Shown here piece by piece: positions 17,386 through 26,930 of a stretch of 64,000 nt of DNA. The DNA comes from Bradyrhizobium niftali. GTDB lineage: Bacteria; Pseudomonadota; Alphaproteobacteria; Rhizobiales; Xanthobacteraceae. Location: NCBI RefSeq assembly GCF_004571025.1, contig NZ_SPQT01000011.1:178022-242021 (forward strand), written 5' to 3'. The position numbers and the translations under genes are program-made. The stretch's first letter is position 1. The number at the start of each line of letters is the position of its first letter. The notes beneath the pieces are model-generated. The model saw nothing but the letters and a program-made list of their open reading frames with translations. It was not told the DNA's origin and made no database searches.

Positions 17386-18864
17386 TTAATTCCCCACGGC
17401 GGCCAGCAGGCTCTGCAACATTTCGTCGACGGTCGAGATGATCTTCGACGAGGCCGAATAGGTGCGCTCGACCTGAAGCATCAAGGACATCTCGTCGTCC
17501 ATGTTGACGCCGCTGACGTTGGACAGCGCCGCGGTGCTGCGGTCGAGCAGCGTTTTCTGGTAGCTGACGTTGGAGTCCGCGGTCTTGCGCTGGTTTTCGA
17601 TCCAGCTCGTCGACGACGACGCGAAGTCGATCAAGCTGCCACTCGGCTTGCCTTGCGTGGTTGCATCGAACGGCTGCGACGCATCCATGTTGCCGATGAG
17701 CTGCTGTAGCCGGACCGAGTAGCCGGCGTTGCCGGCGGTGTTGTATCGATAAGCCGGGTTGCCGCTGATCGCGCCGTCGCGCAGCAGGTTCGGGTTTCCG
17801 CCCAAGGCCGGATCGACGGAGGCGGCGACCGTAATCGAGCCGGCGAGGCCGACCGATACCGTCGCACTCGCTGGCATCGCCGGCGCGCCGGGATATGTGA
17901 ACAGGCCGGGCCTGTCGGCCAGGGTCGGGACGGGCGACTGGTCGCTTTCCTTGAACGCATTGATCAAACCGCGCGCGACTTCGTCGAGCTGGCTCTGGTA
18001 TGTGACCGTATCATTGTCGCGCAACTGGGCGAGGCCCGCGAGCTTGCCCGACTTCAGCGGCATCACGGAATTGGCGCCGGTCACCGGCACACCGTCGATA
18101 TAGACCGCGTTGCCCGTGGTGCCGGGCGTATAGACGTTGGTCGCGGTGAAGCTCACCGTTCGCGCCGACTTGTCGAACAGCACGACGCCGCTGTCGGTGT
18201 AGAGCGCCGCGTCGCCGTTAGGTCGGAGCGACATGGTGACGCCGAGTTCCTGCGACAGCTGCGAGACAATGTTGTCGCGCTGATCGAGATAGTCGGTGAT
18301 GTCGTCGCCGGAGACCGTGCCCTTCATGATCTCGGTGTTCACGGTCTGGAACTGGGTGAGCAGCTGATTGATGTTTTGAACCGACGTTTTCATGTCGGCA
18401 TCCGCGCCCTCACGAACCGACTGCACGGTCTGGGTCGCCTGATTGAGCGCGGTCGCCATGTCCTTGGCGGACGTGACCGCCGCCTGCGCCAGCGTGGTGT
18501 TGTCCGGGGCGTTGGCATACTGCTGCAGCGCCTTCTTCAGCGCATTGAGCTGCGCCGTCGGCGACTGGTCGAGCTCCGTATCGTCCACCGTGGCAGATGC
18601 GATCTTCTGGAGCCCGTCATAGATCGCGTTCTGCTTGGCCGACGACGAGGTCGCGACCAAGACGTTGTTGTAGAGACCCGAGCTGGCGGCGCGCTGGATC
18701 GCCGCCACATAGACGCCGGCCCCGGGGAGGTTGTCCAGCACGGCAATCTTGCGCGAATAGCCGGTTGCGCTGGCACCGGCAATGTTGCGCGAGATGGTCG
18801 AGGACTGGATACCCGACGCCATGAGCGAAGCGCGGGCGGAGTCGAGAGCGGCGGTAAGGGACAT
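17386..18864 (-). CDS. flgK: hook-filament junction protein FlgK
   Basis: 492 aa. The N-terminus LTAALDSARASLMASGIQSSTISRNIAGASATGYSRK is the FlgK/flagellar rod-hook signature. The C-terminus (VSGVNMDDEMSLMLQVERTYSASSKIISTVDEMLQSLL) is the paired D0 helix. It is a junction protein (HAP1) between hook and filament, exported by the flagellar T3SS, probably with the FlgN-like chaperone at 10450-10962. The N-terminal pattern S-R-N-I-A-G-A-S replaces the common N-N-I-A-N-V. Confidence 0.92.
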   Translation of the reverse strand: MSLTAALDSARASLMASGIQSSTISRNIAGASATGYSRKIAVLDNLPGAGVYVAAIQRAASSGLYNNVLVATSSSAKQNAIYDGLQKIASATVDDTELDQSPTAQLNALKKALQQYANAPDNTTLAQAAVTSAKDMATALNQATQTVQSVREGADADMKTSVQNINQLLTQFQTVNTEIMKGTVSGDDITDYLDQRDNIVSQLSQELGVTMSLRPNGDAALYTDSGVVLFDKSARTVSFTATNVYTPGTTGNAVYIDGVPVTGANSVMPLKSGKLAGLAQLRDNDTVTYQSQLDEVARGLINAFKESDQSPVPTLADRPGLFTYPGAPAMPASATVSVGLAGSITVAASVDPALGGNPNLLRDGAISGNPAYRYNTAGNAGYSVRLQQLIGNMDASQPFDATTQGKPSGSLIDFASSSTSWIENQRKTADSNVSYQKTLLDRSTAALSNVSGVNMDDEMSLMLQVERTYSASSKIISTVDEMLQSLLAAVGN

Positions 18865-18898
18865 GATTTGCTCTGGCCCAGGATGAGCGCTTGAGGAT

Positions 18899-20131
18899 TC
18901 AGCGCTTCAGGTTGACGACGACGTCCAGAAGGTCGGAGCCGGTCTGGAACGTTTTCGAGTTCGCAGTGAAGCCGCGCTGCGCCTCGATCATCCCGGTGAG
19001 TTCGTCCGCGAGATCGACGTTGGAATCTTCCAGGGCGCTGGACTGGACCGTACCGAGCCCGCCGGTGCCGGCATTCGCGACCTGCGCATTGCCTGAATTC
19101 ATGTTGGTCGAATAGACGTTGCCCGGCTCCGGCGTCAGATTGTCCGGGCTCGCGACGTCGGCGAGCATGATCGTAGAGAGCGTCAGCTGCTGCCCGTTCT
19201 TGAGGGTGGCTGTCACGTGACCCGCGTCGTCGACATTGACCTTGTCGATGGCCGAGGGGACGCTGCCGTTGACGGTGGCCTTGAAGCTGAAGTCGGTGCC
19301 GACCTGCGTCATGTTCGACAGGTTCATGGTGAGCGCCGCGCCGCCGGGGACGGTTACGGTGAGACCCGTCGGGCTCGCGGCGGCCAGCGCACCTTTTCCG
19401 ACCGCCGTGGTATCGAAGGTGAAGGTGGTTGCGGCAGCGAGTGAGGCACCGGTCGCGGAGTTATAGAGCTGCACCTGCCAGGTGTCCGAGCCGGCAGCCG
19501 TCGCGGTGTGGGACATATACACGTCGAGCGTAACGGCCTGGCCGATATTGTTGTAGGCCACGATCGAGCTTTTCGATGAATATGACGCCGGACCCGGCGG
19601 GCCGGCAATGACAGCCGCCTTCGGATCCAGATTGCCGGTCGTGAGCGTTCCCGCCGTCGACGGCACGGGCACCTGCGAGACCTGCGCGACGTTCACGATC
19701 TGCATTCCCGAGAGGCTGTTCTGCGAGAAATTGGTCACGAGGCCGGGCTGTCCCAGAAGGTAGAAGCCGGCCGCGTTGACCAGATTGCCCTGGGCGTCCG
19801 GCACGAACGAGCCGGCTCGCGTCAGAAACTGCTGCGTATTGTTGGCGTTCGACACCACGAAGAAGCCGTTGCCCTGGACGCGGAGGTCCGTGGTCGACGT
19901 GGTGAACTGCGTATGTCCCTGGTCGCTGATGGCGTAGCGAACGGTCGTCTCGACGGCGCCGGAATCGTAATTGCCCGATCCGCTCTTCAGGATCAGCGAG
20001 GAGAATTCGGTGGAAGCCCGCTTGTAGCCGGTCGTGTTGACGTTCGCGATGTTGTCCGAGACCGTCGACAGCTTGTTGGACTGCGCAGACATGCCGGAAA
20101 CGCCGGTGCGCATAACACCATACAGGCTCAT
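18899..20131 (-). CDS. flgE: flagellar hook protein FlgE
   Basis: 410 aa. The N-terminus MSLYGVMRTGVSGMSAQSNKLSTVSDNIANVNTTGYKR is the flg_bb_rod signature. The C-terminus (SSALEDSNVDLADELTGMIEAQRGFTANSKTFQTGSDLLDVVVNLKR) is the FlgE/FlgF/FlgG C-domain. AAAGGAG lies upstream of the ATG. It begins the long minus-strand unit that runs to 9995, and the 90-bp gap upstream may hold its promoter. Confidence 0.95.
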   Translation of the reverse strand: MSLYGVMRTGVSGMSAQSNKLSTVSDNIANVNTTGYKRASTEFSSLILKSGSGNYDSGAVETTVRYAISDQGHTQFTTSTTDLRVQGNGFFVVSNANNTQQFLTRAGSFVPDAQGNLVNAAGFYLLGQPGLVTNFSQNSLSGMQIVNVAQVSQVPVPSTAGTLTTGNLDPKAAVIAGPPGPASYSSKSSIVAYNNIGQAVTLDVYMSHTATAAGSDTWQVQLYNSATGASLAAATTFTFDTTAVGKGALAAASPTGLTVTVPGGAALTMNLSNMTQVGTDFSFKATVNGSVPSAIDKVNVDDAGHVTATLKNGQQLTLSTIMLADVASPDNLTPEPGNVYSTNMNSGNAQVANAGTGGLGTVQSSALEDSNVDLADELTGMIEAQRGFTANSKTFQTGSDLLDVVVNLKR

Positions 20132-20221
20132 GGATTGGGCTCCTTTGGTAGGTTGCAGTTACAATGAGGGTTCTTGCTTGCGCGGGGCTGATGATCGGGA
20201 ACCATGCACAACTTCCTGTTG

Positions 20222-20803
20222 TCAGGTTGTCTTCGGCTGACAGAAGGATCGCGCCTTGTCGGTCCACGCGCCGAAGCCGCTCGAGACGAGGTGAGCCACG
20301 ATGTGACAGACATAGCGCTTCTGCGCCGGCTGGTTGTTCGGGCCTGCGTTGTAGCGGGCGACCGCCATGGTCCAGCTGCCCTCGCGCTGCTTCAGTTCCT
20401 TCAGGAAGCGTGCGGCGTAGTCGACGTTCTTCGCGGGGTCGAACATCGCGCGCACCGAAGCGAACTTGTCGCCGTGATAATAGTGGTTGATCTGCATGCA
20501 GCCGAGGTCGATCAGCTTGATGCCCTTGCTGCGCATCGCCTCGAAATTCGCGATCGCGTCGTTCATGTCGTTGGCGAACACGGTCTGGCCGTCGGCGCCG
20601 AGCGCGTAAGGGTGGAGCGAACCGCGCCGTCCGGTCTCGGTGAGGCCGACCGCATAGAGAATGCCGAGCGGAATCCCGTGCTGCTGGGACGCACGCGCCA
20701 TCTCGCGCTCGCAGGGGCGCGCGCCGTCGGCGGCCGCCTCGGCGGCGCCGGCGTTACAGATAAACAGGGCCGCGACGAATCTGCGGCGCCACGTCCTGGT
20801 CAT
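20222..20803 (-). CDS. SLT-type lytic transglycosylase in the flagellar cluster
   Basis: 193 aa secreted muramidase. The signal peptide (MTRTWRRRFVAALFICNAGAAEA) is followed by a C70/SLT fold with catalytic Glu56 in YAVGLTETG, then DLGCMQINHYYH and AVARYNAGPNN, all diagnostic of family-1 lytic transglycosylases. It likely opens peptidoglycan for the rod, replacing the missing muramidase domain of FlgJ (compare SltF of Rhodobacter). The ATG at 20803 has AGGAG eight bases upstream, which puts its start 50 bp inside the fliK gene in another frame. Confidence 0.87.
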   Translation of the reverse strand: MTRTWRRRFVAALFICNAGAAEAAADGARPCEREMARASQQHGIPLGILYAVGLTETGRRGSLHPYALGADGQTVFANDMNDAIANFEAMRSKGIKLIDLGCMQINHYYHGDKFASVRAMFDPAKNVDYAARFLKELKQREGSWTMAVARYNAGPNNQPAQKRYVCHIVAHLVSSGFGAWTDKARSFCQPKTT

Positions 20804-22085
20804 GACGCGTCTCCTGGTTGGACTGGCGCTCCTGCCGGGCCTGTCTCGCATCGCCGTCCGATTGTCCCGACGACGTGCCGGCGCCGTCGAACGTGCCTTG
20901 CGACTGTGGCGAGGGCTGTTGCTGGCCCGAGAACTGCGGCTGCGACTGGCCGGAGCCGCTCTGGAATCCGTCCAGCGAGCCGTGCTGGACGGGCGCGACG
21001 TCGGCGACGTAGCCGGCCGACTGCATCAGCTCGCGGATCGAGTCGCGCTGCTGGTCCAGCATCTGGCTGGTGTCCTTGCGTTCGGCCGCGAGATGGATGG
21101 AGACCTCCGAGCCGACGAGGCGGAGGCGCACGGTGACATTGCCGAGCGACGGCGGCTCGAGGCTGACGGTCAGGATCTTGAGCGGCTGGTCCGGCGCATT
21201 GGTCTGGGACGTCGCGAGATCGGGGGCTGCGGACGCCGCCGGCGCCGAGGATTCCTTCAGCTCGGTAACCACCGCGTTGGCGACCTGTTGCGGCGCGTTG
21301 AACTGCGCCGGGGGCAGATGGGTCTCCTGCTGGACCACGGTGACCTTGGTCGCCTCGGGCAAAGCGTCCCGGGTCGAAGCCTTGACGGCGCGTTCGACAT
21401 TGGCCGTGACGGCCTCGAAGCCCGGCGTCGCGGGCATTGCTTTTGACGAACTCTCGTTGCCCTGCGGCGCGGCGGCCGCCACCTGCGAAGCCGCGGCCTG
21501 TGAGCGCGCGCCTGTCGAACCGGCAGGGGGCGGCGCGGAGTCGGCGATGGCGACCTTCGCCATGCCCGTCGCCTGAACCTCGCCCTTCGTCGTGGAGGAG
21601 CGCTCGTCGCGCGCGGGCGCGTCCTTCCTGTCCCCAGCCGGTGACGGCACCTGCAGCTTCACGGCCGGCACGGCGGCGAGCTCCTGTCCGACGATCGCGG
21701 GAATGCTCGGCCGGCTCGAAACGTCCGCCTTCGCGGCCTGGTCGACCGGACCTTGCGTCTCCGACGACTCGTCGGTGTCCTGGTCGGACGACTTGTGACT
21801 GGACTGGGCGTCGTCGGCCGCCTCGGTGCGTTCGTTTATCGCCTCGTCCTTTCCGGCCGGATGCGCGAGGTGCGTGCGCAGCGTTCCGGCCTTCACGGTC
21901 GTATCGCCGCCTTCGTCTTTGAGCGCCCGCTTGGCCAGGTTCGAGACGGTGTGGAGCAGATCGTTGAACGACGAATCCGCATGCGATTTTGCCCCGGCGC
22001 TCTTCGCCGCGCGCGACGTCCCGCGCATATTGAGGCTCTCGGCGAGCCCCGAAAAATGTCCGGCGGTTCCGCTGAGCTTGGTCAT
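20754..22085 (-). CDS. fliK: flagellar hook-length control protein FliK (MotD)
   Basis: 443 aa, low complexity (Ser/Ala/Asp/Gln-rich) except for a C-terminal domain near residues 285-370 (LKILTVSLEPPSLGNVTVRLRLVGSEVSIHLAAE, then RDSIRELMQSAGYV). This is the FliK-C fold that contacts FlhB to switch export specificity. The rhizobial protein was first called MotD. The last ~70 residues are Gln/Ser-rich and overlap the next gene. It starts with an ATGA overlap on motC. Confidence 0.87.
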   Translation of the reverse strand: MTKLSGTAGHFSGLAESLNMRGTSRAAKSAGAKSHADSSFNDLLHTVSNLAKRALKDEGGDTTVKAGTLRTHLAHPAGKDEAINERTEAADDAQSSHKSSDQDTDESSETQGPVDQAAKADVSSRPSIPAIVGQELAAVPAVKLQVPSPAGDRKDAPARDERSSTTKGEVQATGMAKVAIADSAPPPAGSTGARSQAAASQVAAAAPQGNESSSKAMPATPGFEAVTANVERAVKASTRDALPEATKVTVVQQETHLPPAQFNAPQQVANAVVTELKESSAPAASAAPDLATSQTNAPDQPLKILTVSLEPPSLGNVTVRLRLVGSEVSIHLAAERKDTSQMLDQQRDSIRELMQSAGYVADVAPVQHGSLDGFQSGSGQSQPQFSGQQQPSPQSQGTFDGAGTSSGQSDGDARQARQERQSNQETRHDQDVAPQIRRGPVYL

Positions 22086-23275
22086 GGGCGGCGATCCCTG
22101 GTGAGAAGTTCGAGTTCGCCGAGCTCCTTCCGCGCACGCGCGAGAGCCGCGTTCGATGAGGCGAGATCGAGACGCGCCGGCGTGACCGGAGGCTTGTCGG
22201 CGGTGGCGGCAGATCCGCCCGCGAACGGTTTGCGAACATCGAGCGCGAGCTGGACCGTTGCATTCAGCAGGGGAACGTCGCGCTCGGGCAGCTTCGACCG
22301 GTCGAGCGCCTTCAGCTCGGCGAGACCGCCGTCATATTCGTCGGTGAGCACCCGCGAGGCGCCACGGAAGAAATGCGCACGCTCGCGCTCCGCCGAAGCG
22401 TCGGCGCTGAGCGTCAGCGCCCGCTCGCCGGCAAGCCGGGTCACGGCCATCCGTCCACGCACCATCGCACTGCGCGCGATCACGAGATAAAGCTTGAGGC
22501 GGCTACTGCGATCGATCTGCTCCAGCATGGTGACGATCCGCGCAAAGCGACGCTCGTCGAGAGCGAGGCTCGATTGCGTCAGGCCCGTGGAGAAGCGCTG
22601 CCAGAAATCGCCGGCATAGACCGAGTTGCGGTAGTGGCGGATATAGGCCAGCGTCAGGAACTCGAACTTGTCGAAATCCTCGGCCTGCCCGACCAGCAGG
22701 ATCTCGCGCCGCAGCGCCGCCTCCTCCACCAGCGTGCCGGGCAGGAGCAGGCGCGCGTCGTCCAGACGCTCGATCGCGAGCGAGGCCTCGGTGCGTGCAA
22801 ACAGCGCGCCCTGGACCAGCGCGACCTGTCCGCCCAGACCCGACGGAATCGTCCTGGGCTTGACGTCCTTGAGCAGCTCGCGCGCTTCCTCTTGCCGGCC
22901 CTCGACATAGGCGAGCGCGCCGTCGAACAGCCGTCCGTCGACGTTCATCTTGTCGCGCGGCAGCTTGCGGACCAGTTGCGGAGCGCCGCCGCTGAGCAGG
23001 TAGATGACGACGGCCTGGCTGTTCTGCGGGTTGCTCCACACGCTCGCATCGGCGGCGAGAAATTTCTCGCCGATCTGCCGGATCAGCGCGATGTGGCCGC
23101 CATGCGCCGCGGTGTCGCCGTTGGCGATGCCGTCCTGCACGGCCTGCAATGCGCGCACGAGCTCATAGGGTTCACCCGATGTCGACGCCGGAGCCGGCGC
23201 CGGATCGGCAAGCGCGCGTGCCGCCGCGAACGGCAGCAGCACCAGCAGGGCGGCACGGAGGAGCGGCCTGATCAA
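22082..23275 (-). CDS. motC: periplasmic motor protein MotC (TTG start)
   Basis: 397 aa. MotC is a periplasmic partner of MotB in rhizobial flagellar motors. The start is read as TTG at 23275, overlapping the motB stop as TTGA. It is followed by IRPLLRAALLVLLPFAAARALADP, a signal peptide; no ATG is available between this point and the mature region. The mature part is helical with TPR/SEL1-like character (YVEGRQEEARELLKDVKP, AIERLDDARLLLPGTLVEEAALRRE). It needs the chaperone MotE, encoded in the other minus-strand unit at 31584-32345. Confidence 0.85.
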   Translation of the reverse strand: MIRPLLRAALLVLLPFAAARALADPAPAPASTSGEPYELVRALQAVQDGIANGDTAAHGGHIALIRQIGEKFLAADASVWSNPQNSQAVVIYLLSGGAPQLVRKLPRDKMNVDGRLFDGALAYVEGRQEEARELLKDVKPRTIPSGLGGQVALVQGALFARTEASLAIERLDDARLLLPGTLVEEAALRREILLVGQAEDFDKFEFLTLAYIRHYRNSVYAGDFWQRFSTGLTQSSLALDERRFARIVTMLEQIDRSSRLKLYLVIARSAMVRGRMAVTRLAGERALTLSADASAERERAHFFRGASRVLTDEYDGGLAELKALDRSKLPERDVPLLNATVQLALDVRKPFAGGSAATADKPPVTPARLDLASSNAALARARKELGELELLTRDRRP

Positions 23276-24597
23276 GGGCGCTTCTCCCGGATCAGGATCT
23301 CGATCCGGCGATTTTGCGCAGCCGCCGGGTCGTTCGGAAGTTTCGGCCGCCGGTCGGCGTAGCCTTCGACATGCTCGATCCGCTGCGCATCGACGCCGGA
23401 GCGGACCAGCATGTAATAGGCCATCTGCGCACGTGCCGTCGACAGCCGCCAATTGTCGTAGGTTTCCGACTTGTACGGCCGATTGTCAGTGTGGCCGCGG
23501 ACGATGATCATGCCCTGGCGTTTCATCAGCAGCGGCCCGATCTTGTCGATCACGCGGATGAGCTCGGGCCGCGGTTCTGCCGAGCCGACCGCGAACATGC
23601 CGAAGCTCGCATCGTCGGTTAGGCTGACCAGCAGACCTTCCTCGACCTGACGCACCTCGGCCGCCGGTCCCGCGCCCGCCTTGATGTCCGACAGCGCATC
23701 CGCGATCGCGGACTGAAGCTGCTTGACGGTCGGCTGCTGCGTTTGCGCGGCGTCGCGCGGTTCGGAATCCTTCGACGTATCGCCGGGACGCCCTTGCGCA
23801 GCGGCACTGGCCTGAGCACCCGGCTGCGCGTTCGCCTGCGCGCTGCCTTCGCGCGAAGACTGCGACGGCGCGGGTCCGGGCGGCAGCAGGGGCGACAGGC
23901 TTGCGGACGACGCATCGGCGTTCGGCGCCACGCTTCCGCCGGCATCATCCGCCTTGGCACGGCGCGCCTGCGGCTCGCCCTGGCCCGTCCCGGCCGCGTT
24001 GTCGCGCGCGGACGCATTCGGCTTGGGCTCGCTCTCGATGAAGCGATCCGAATCCTTCGACGCCTGCGGCGCCAGTTTCCAATAGCCGGGATCAAAGGGA
24101 TCGCGGTAGGCGTCGCCGCCCTTGAGGCCATCCTCTTCCGCGGACGTCAGCGCGCCGGCGCGGCGCTGGCCCGAGGCCTGGTTCGCGCTATTGGCGATCT
24201 CGGCAAGCGTCGCATAGGGATCGCGGAACAGAACCTTCTCTTCGAAGGAGGCAGGCTTCTCCGCCGTCGGCGAGTCTCCGCGACGTTCTTCGTTCGGCCC
24301 GGCCGGCTGACGCTTGCCGTCCTGGCCCTCGAACGAGGTCGGTTCCTTTTTGGAGAGATCCTTGAGGCCCTTCGGGGCGGGTGCGTTCTCCGCAAGCTTG
24401 ATCGGATTGAAATAGCTCGCGACCACCTGCTTCTGGTCCTGGTTGAGCGCGTTGAGCAGCCACATGACCAGGAAGAACGCCATCATCGCGGTCATGAAGT
24501 CCGCATAGGCGATCTTCCATACGCCACCGTGATGCGCCTCCTCGGCGAACGCGCTGCGCCGGCGGACGATCACGAGCTCTTGCTTGACCTCCTCCAT
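23272..24597 (-). CDS. motB: flagellar stator protein MotB
   Basis: 441 aa. One transmembrane helix (WKIAYADFMTAMMAFFLVMWLLNA) contains the essential proton-channel Asp33. A long Ala/Ser/Gln/Pro-rich periplasmic linker spans about residues 90-290. The C-terminal OmpA-like peptidoglycan-binding domain includes IIVRGHTDNRPYKSETYDNWRLSTARAQ and RRIEILIREK. It is longer than enteric MotB (about 308 aa) because of the linker, as in Sinorhizobium. Its stator partner gene motA is at 39889-40785. Confidence 0.93.
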   Translation of the reverse strand: MEEVKQELVIVRRRSAFAEEAHHGGVWKIAYADFMTAMMAFFLVMWLLNALNQDQKQVVASYFNPIKLAENAPAPKGLKDLSKKEPTSFEGQDGKRQPAGPNEERRGDSPTAEKPASFEEKVLFRDPYATLAEIANSANQASGQRRAGALTSAEEDGLKGGDAYRDPFDPGYWKLAPQASKDSDRFIESEPKPNASARDNAAGTGQGEPQARRAKADDAGGSVAPNADASSASLSPLLPPGPAPSQSSREGSAQANAQPGAQASAAAQGRPGDTSKDSEPRDAAQTQQPTVKQLQSAIADALSDIKAGAGPAAEVRQVEEGLLVSLTDDASFGMFAVGSAEPRPELIRVIDKIGPLLMKRQGMIIVRGHTDNRPYKSETYDNWRLSTARAQMAYYMLVRSGVDAQRIEHVEGYADRRPKLPNDPAAAQNRRIEILIREKRP

Positions 24598-24603
24598 GGC
24601 GGG

Positions 24604-25305
24604 CTACCGGCGTGCCTCGTTCAGGCGCTCGCTCCAGGCCGCGATCTTCGTCTCGATCACGGTCTGGTCGGCGACGACGCGAACCTCGAAAGTCTCGGCG
24701 GCCTCGTACTCGATGCCCGTTCGCCGGGCCGTCTCGAGCTGCGTCTTCACCAGGTCAAGCAGTTCGCTCGGGCCGGTGATCTTGAACACCGGCACCGGCG
24801 AGTTGCCGGTCAGCGCCGCGATTTGCTCGACCAGCGACCCGATCGCCTTGTCGCGGACCGCATCGGCGAGGAACGGAAGCAATATTCGGGCAACGGAGCT
24901 CGCAATGTTGGTCTCGATCTCGCGGCAAGCCGCCTCGAAGCCGCTCACGATCGTGACCGCCTGCTGGTCGGACCATTTGGCCCGCTCCTCGCCGAGCCGG
25001 ATCGCGCTGCGCACGCGTTCCTCGGCAACCCTGGCATCGCCTTCCGCAACGCCGGCGGCATGGCCGCGCCGGTAGGCATCGTCCAGGAGATTGACCGGGG
25101 GGGCTTCCGTCGCGGGCGCCGGAGGCGGCGATTGAAACTGCGGCTGCGAATGAGCCTGAGGCTGCGGTTGAGGTTGCGGCTCGCGCCGGACCTCCTTCGG
25201 CCTGGTCAGCACGTCCTGGATCTTGGGCGGCGGAGGCGGCGGCGGTGACTTGACCCGGCCGTTCGCGTCGAACTGCGTCAGGAGTTTTCCGATTGCCGCG
25301 TTCAT
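24604..25305 (-). CDS. fliH: FliH-like flagellar export regulator (probable)
   Basis: 233 aa between fliF and motB. The N-terminal ~75 residues are low complexity (a run of seven prolines near residue 21 and alternating Gln-Pro near 44). A helical region with GHAAGVAEGDARVAEERVRSA then resembles the G-x-x-x-G repeats of FliH. The C-terminus (VARILLPFLADAVRDKAIGSLVEQIAAL, then VVADQTVIETKIAAWSERLNEAR) matches FliH/YscL-type folds. FliH tethers and inhibits the FliI ATPase. It overlaps fliF by 4 nt. Confidence 0.65.
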   Translation of the reverse strand: MNAAIGKLLTQFDANGRVKSPPPPPPPKIQDVLTRPKEVRREPQPQPQPQAHSQPQFQSPPPAPATEAPPVNLLDDAYRRGHAAGVAEGDARVAEERVRSAIRLGEERAKWSDQQAVTIVSGFEAACREIETNIASSVARILLPFLADAVRDKAIGSLVEQIAALTGNSPVPVFKITGPSELLDLVKTQLETARRTGIEYEAAETFEVRVVADQTVIETKIAAWSERLNEARR

Positions 25306-26930
25306 GCCGCCTCCTCGCGTCGCATCCAGTCTTTAAGGATCGCTGCTGCCTGGGCCTGGTCAAGCCGGACGATCTGCTCCAGCCGCTTCTGCGGCGTGCG
25401 CTGCATCTTGCCTTCGAGGTCCTCGACGAGGTTGAGCTCGGGGTCCTGACTCTCGGCCAATGCAAGGGCTGTGGCAGCTTCAAGCTCAGCGGCCTCCGCC
25501 GCCTCGGTCTGCGCCTGCGCCGCGCGGTGGGTCAGGATGCCGTTGACCGCGGGGCGAAGGCCGAACCAGACCAGCATCGACGCCACGGCCAGGATCGTCA
25601 CCGCGTTGATGACACTGCCGAGCTGCTTGTTGATCATCTCGACGAAGCTGATCGGCGGCACCGGCGCCAGTTCGCGCGAGCCTTCGATGAAGTCGACGGC
25701 CGTGACCTGGATCTGGTCGCCGCGCTGCTTGTCCAGTCCGCCGGCGGTCGCCGCGAGCTGGCTGATCTCGGCGAGCTTGCTGTCGACGATGGCCTGGTTG
25801 CTCTTGTCGCCGAGATCGGCGACAAGGCGCGCGCGGTTGACCAGCACGGCGATGAAGAGCTTCTTGACCAGATAGCCGTCGCTTACCGTCGTGGTGGTCT
25901 TGGACGACACCTCGAAATTGGTGACGTCCTCGCGACGGGTCTTGTCCTCGCTCGAGTTCTTGCTGCCGCCGCCGTTCACCTGCTGATCGGGAAGGTTCTG
26001 CTGCACCGTGGTCGGCGTCGAGCGGTCCGCGTTCTGCGACGACTCCTTTTCGCGCACGTTCCGCACGGAACGCTCGGCGCGGCTCTCCGGATCGTAGACG
26101 GTCTCGTTGGTCTGCCGCTTGTCGGTGGAGAGCTGCGGCGCGACGCTCACCTCGAAATTGTCGAGACCCAGATACGGCGTCAGCGCCTTGCGGATGTTCT
26201 CCTGCACCATCCCGCCGACCGTCTTCTGGAGGCTCGCCATCTTGGTCGGCGCAGCGGTGGCCTCGTCCTCTTCGGCCAGCAGCATCGAGCCGTCGGCATC
26301 CAGCACCGTCACCTTGTCGCGGCTCATGCCGGGGATGGCGGCCGCGACGAGATGGCGGATCGACTGCGCCGTGCGCGCCTCGATCGCGCCGTCAGTGCGT
26401 AGCACGACCGACGCCGAGGGCGGCTGTTGCGTCGCGCGGAACGAGCCGCGCACCGGCATCACGATATGCACCCGCGCCGCCTTCACGCCCTTCATCAGCT
26501 GGACCGTGCGCGCGATCTCGCCTTCGAGTGCGCGCAGTTTCGTGACTTCCTGCATGAACGAGGTCAGGCCGAGCGAGCCGATCTTGTCGAACAGCTCGTA
26601 GCCGGAATTGGCGCTGGTCGGCAGCCCCTTCTCGGCGAGCAGCATCCGCGCCTGCATCGTCTGGCTCGGGCGCACCGAGACGGCGTCTCCGGCCGTATTG
26701 ACGTCGAAGGCAATATTCTGCTCGCGCAGGGCAGCGCCCATGCGCGTCACATCTTCGCGGGAAAGGCCGGTATAGAGTGTCTCGAATTCAGGCCGGCTCA
26801 GATAATAGGCGCCGCCGACGACGGTGACGAGAACGGCAAAGCCGATCAATCCCAGGGCCATCAGGCGTCGCGGCCCAAGCTCCAGCAGATTGTTGAGCAG
26901 TTGCTGTATCTGCGCACGACTGAACAGCAT
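25302..26930 (-). CDS. fliF: flagellar MS-ring protein FliF
   Basis: 542 aa. Two transmembrane segments (about residues 23-43 and 445-465) flank a large periplasmic ring-building domain (FETLYTGLSREDVTRMGAALREQNI and KGVKAARVHIVMP are YscJ/FliF signatures). The C-terminal tail (LEQIVRLDQAQAAAILKDWM) contacts FliG. The ATG at 26930 with GAGG upstream is preferred over an in-frame start 11 codons earlier. It heads the fliF-fliH-motB-motC-fliK-transglycosylase unit. Confidence 0.95.
   Translation of the reverse strand: MLFSRAQIQQLLNNLLELGPRRLMALGLIGFAVLVTVVGGAYYLSRPEFETLYTGLSREDVTRMGAALREQNIAFDVNTAGDAVSVRPSQTMQARMLLAEKGLPTSANSGYELFDKIGSLGLTSFMQEVTKLRALEGEIARTVQLMKGVKAARVHIVMPVRGSFRATQQPPSASVVLRTDGAIEARTAQSIRHLVAAAIPGMSRDKVTVLDADGSMLLAEEDEATAAPTKMASLQKTVGGMVQENIRKALTPYLGLDNFEVSVAPQLSTDKRQTNETVYDPESRAERSVRNVREKESSQNADRSTPTTVQQNLPDQQVNGGGSKNSSEDKTRREDVTNFEVSSKTTTTVSDGYLVKKLFIAVLVNRARLVADLGDKSNQAIVDSKLAEISQLAATAGGLDKQRGDQIQVTAVDFIEGSRELAPVPPISFVEMINKQLGSVINAVTILAVASMLVWFGLRPAVNGILTHRAAQAQTEAAEAAELEAATALALAESQDPELNLVEDLEGKMQRTPQKRLEQIVRLDQAQAAAILKDWMRREEAA

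Noticed and set aside
20132..20221. Small CCTG-ACAA-CAGG hairpin after the lytic transglycosylase gene
   Set aside because: The stem is only 4 bp with a poor extension and no U-tract; not enough to call a terminator.
24604..25305. Proline and glutamine-proline repeats in the FliH-like gene as a possible DNA repeat array
   Set aside because: It is in-frame low-complexity protein sequence, not a tandem DNA array; no CRISPR-like spacing exists anywhere in the window.
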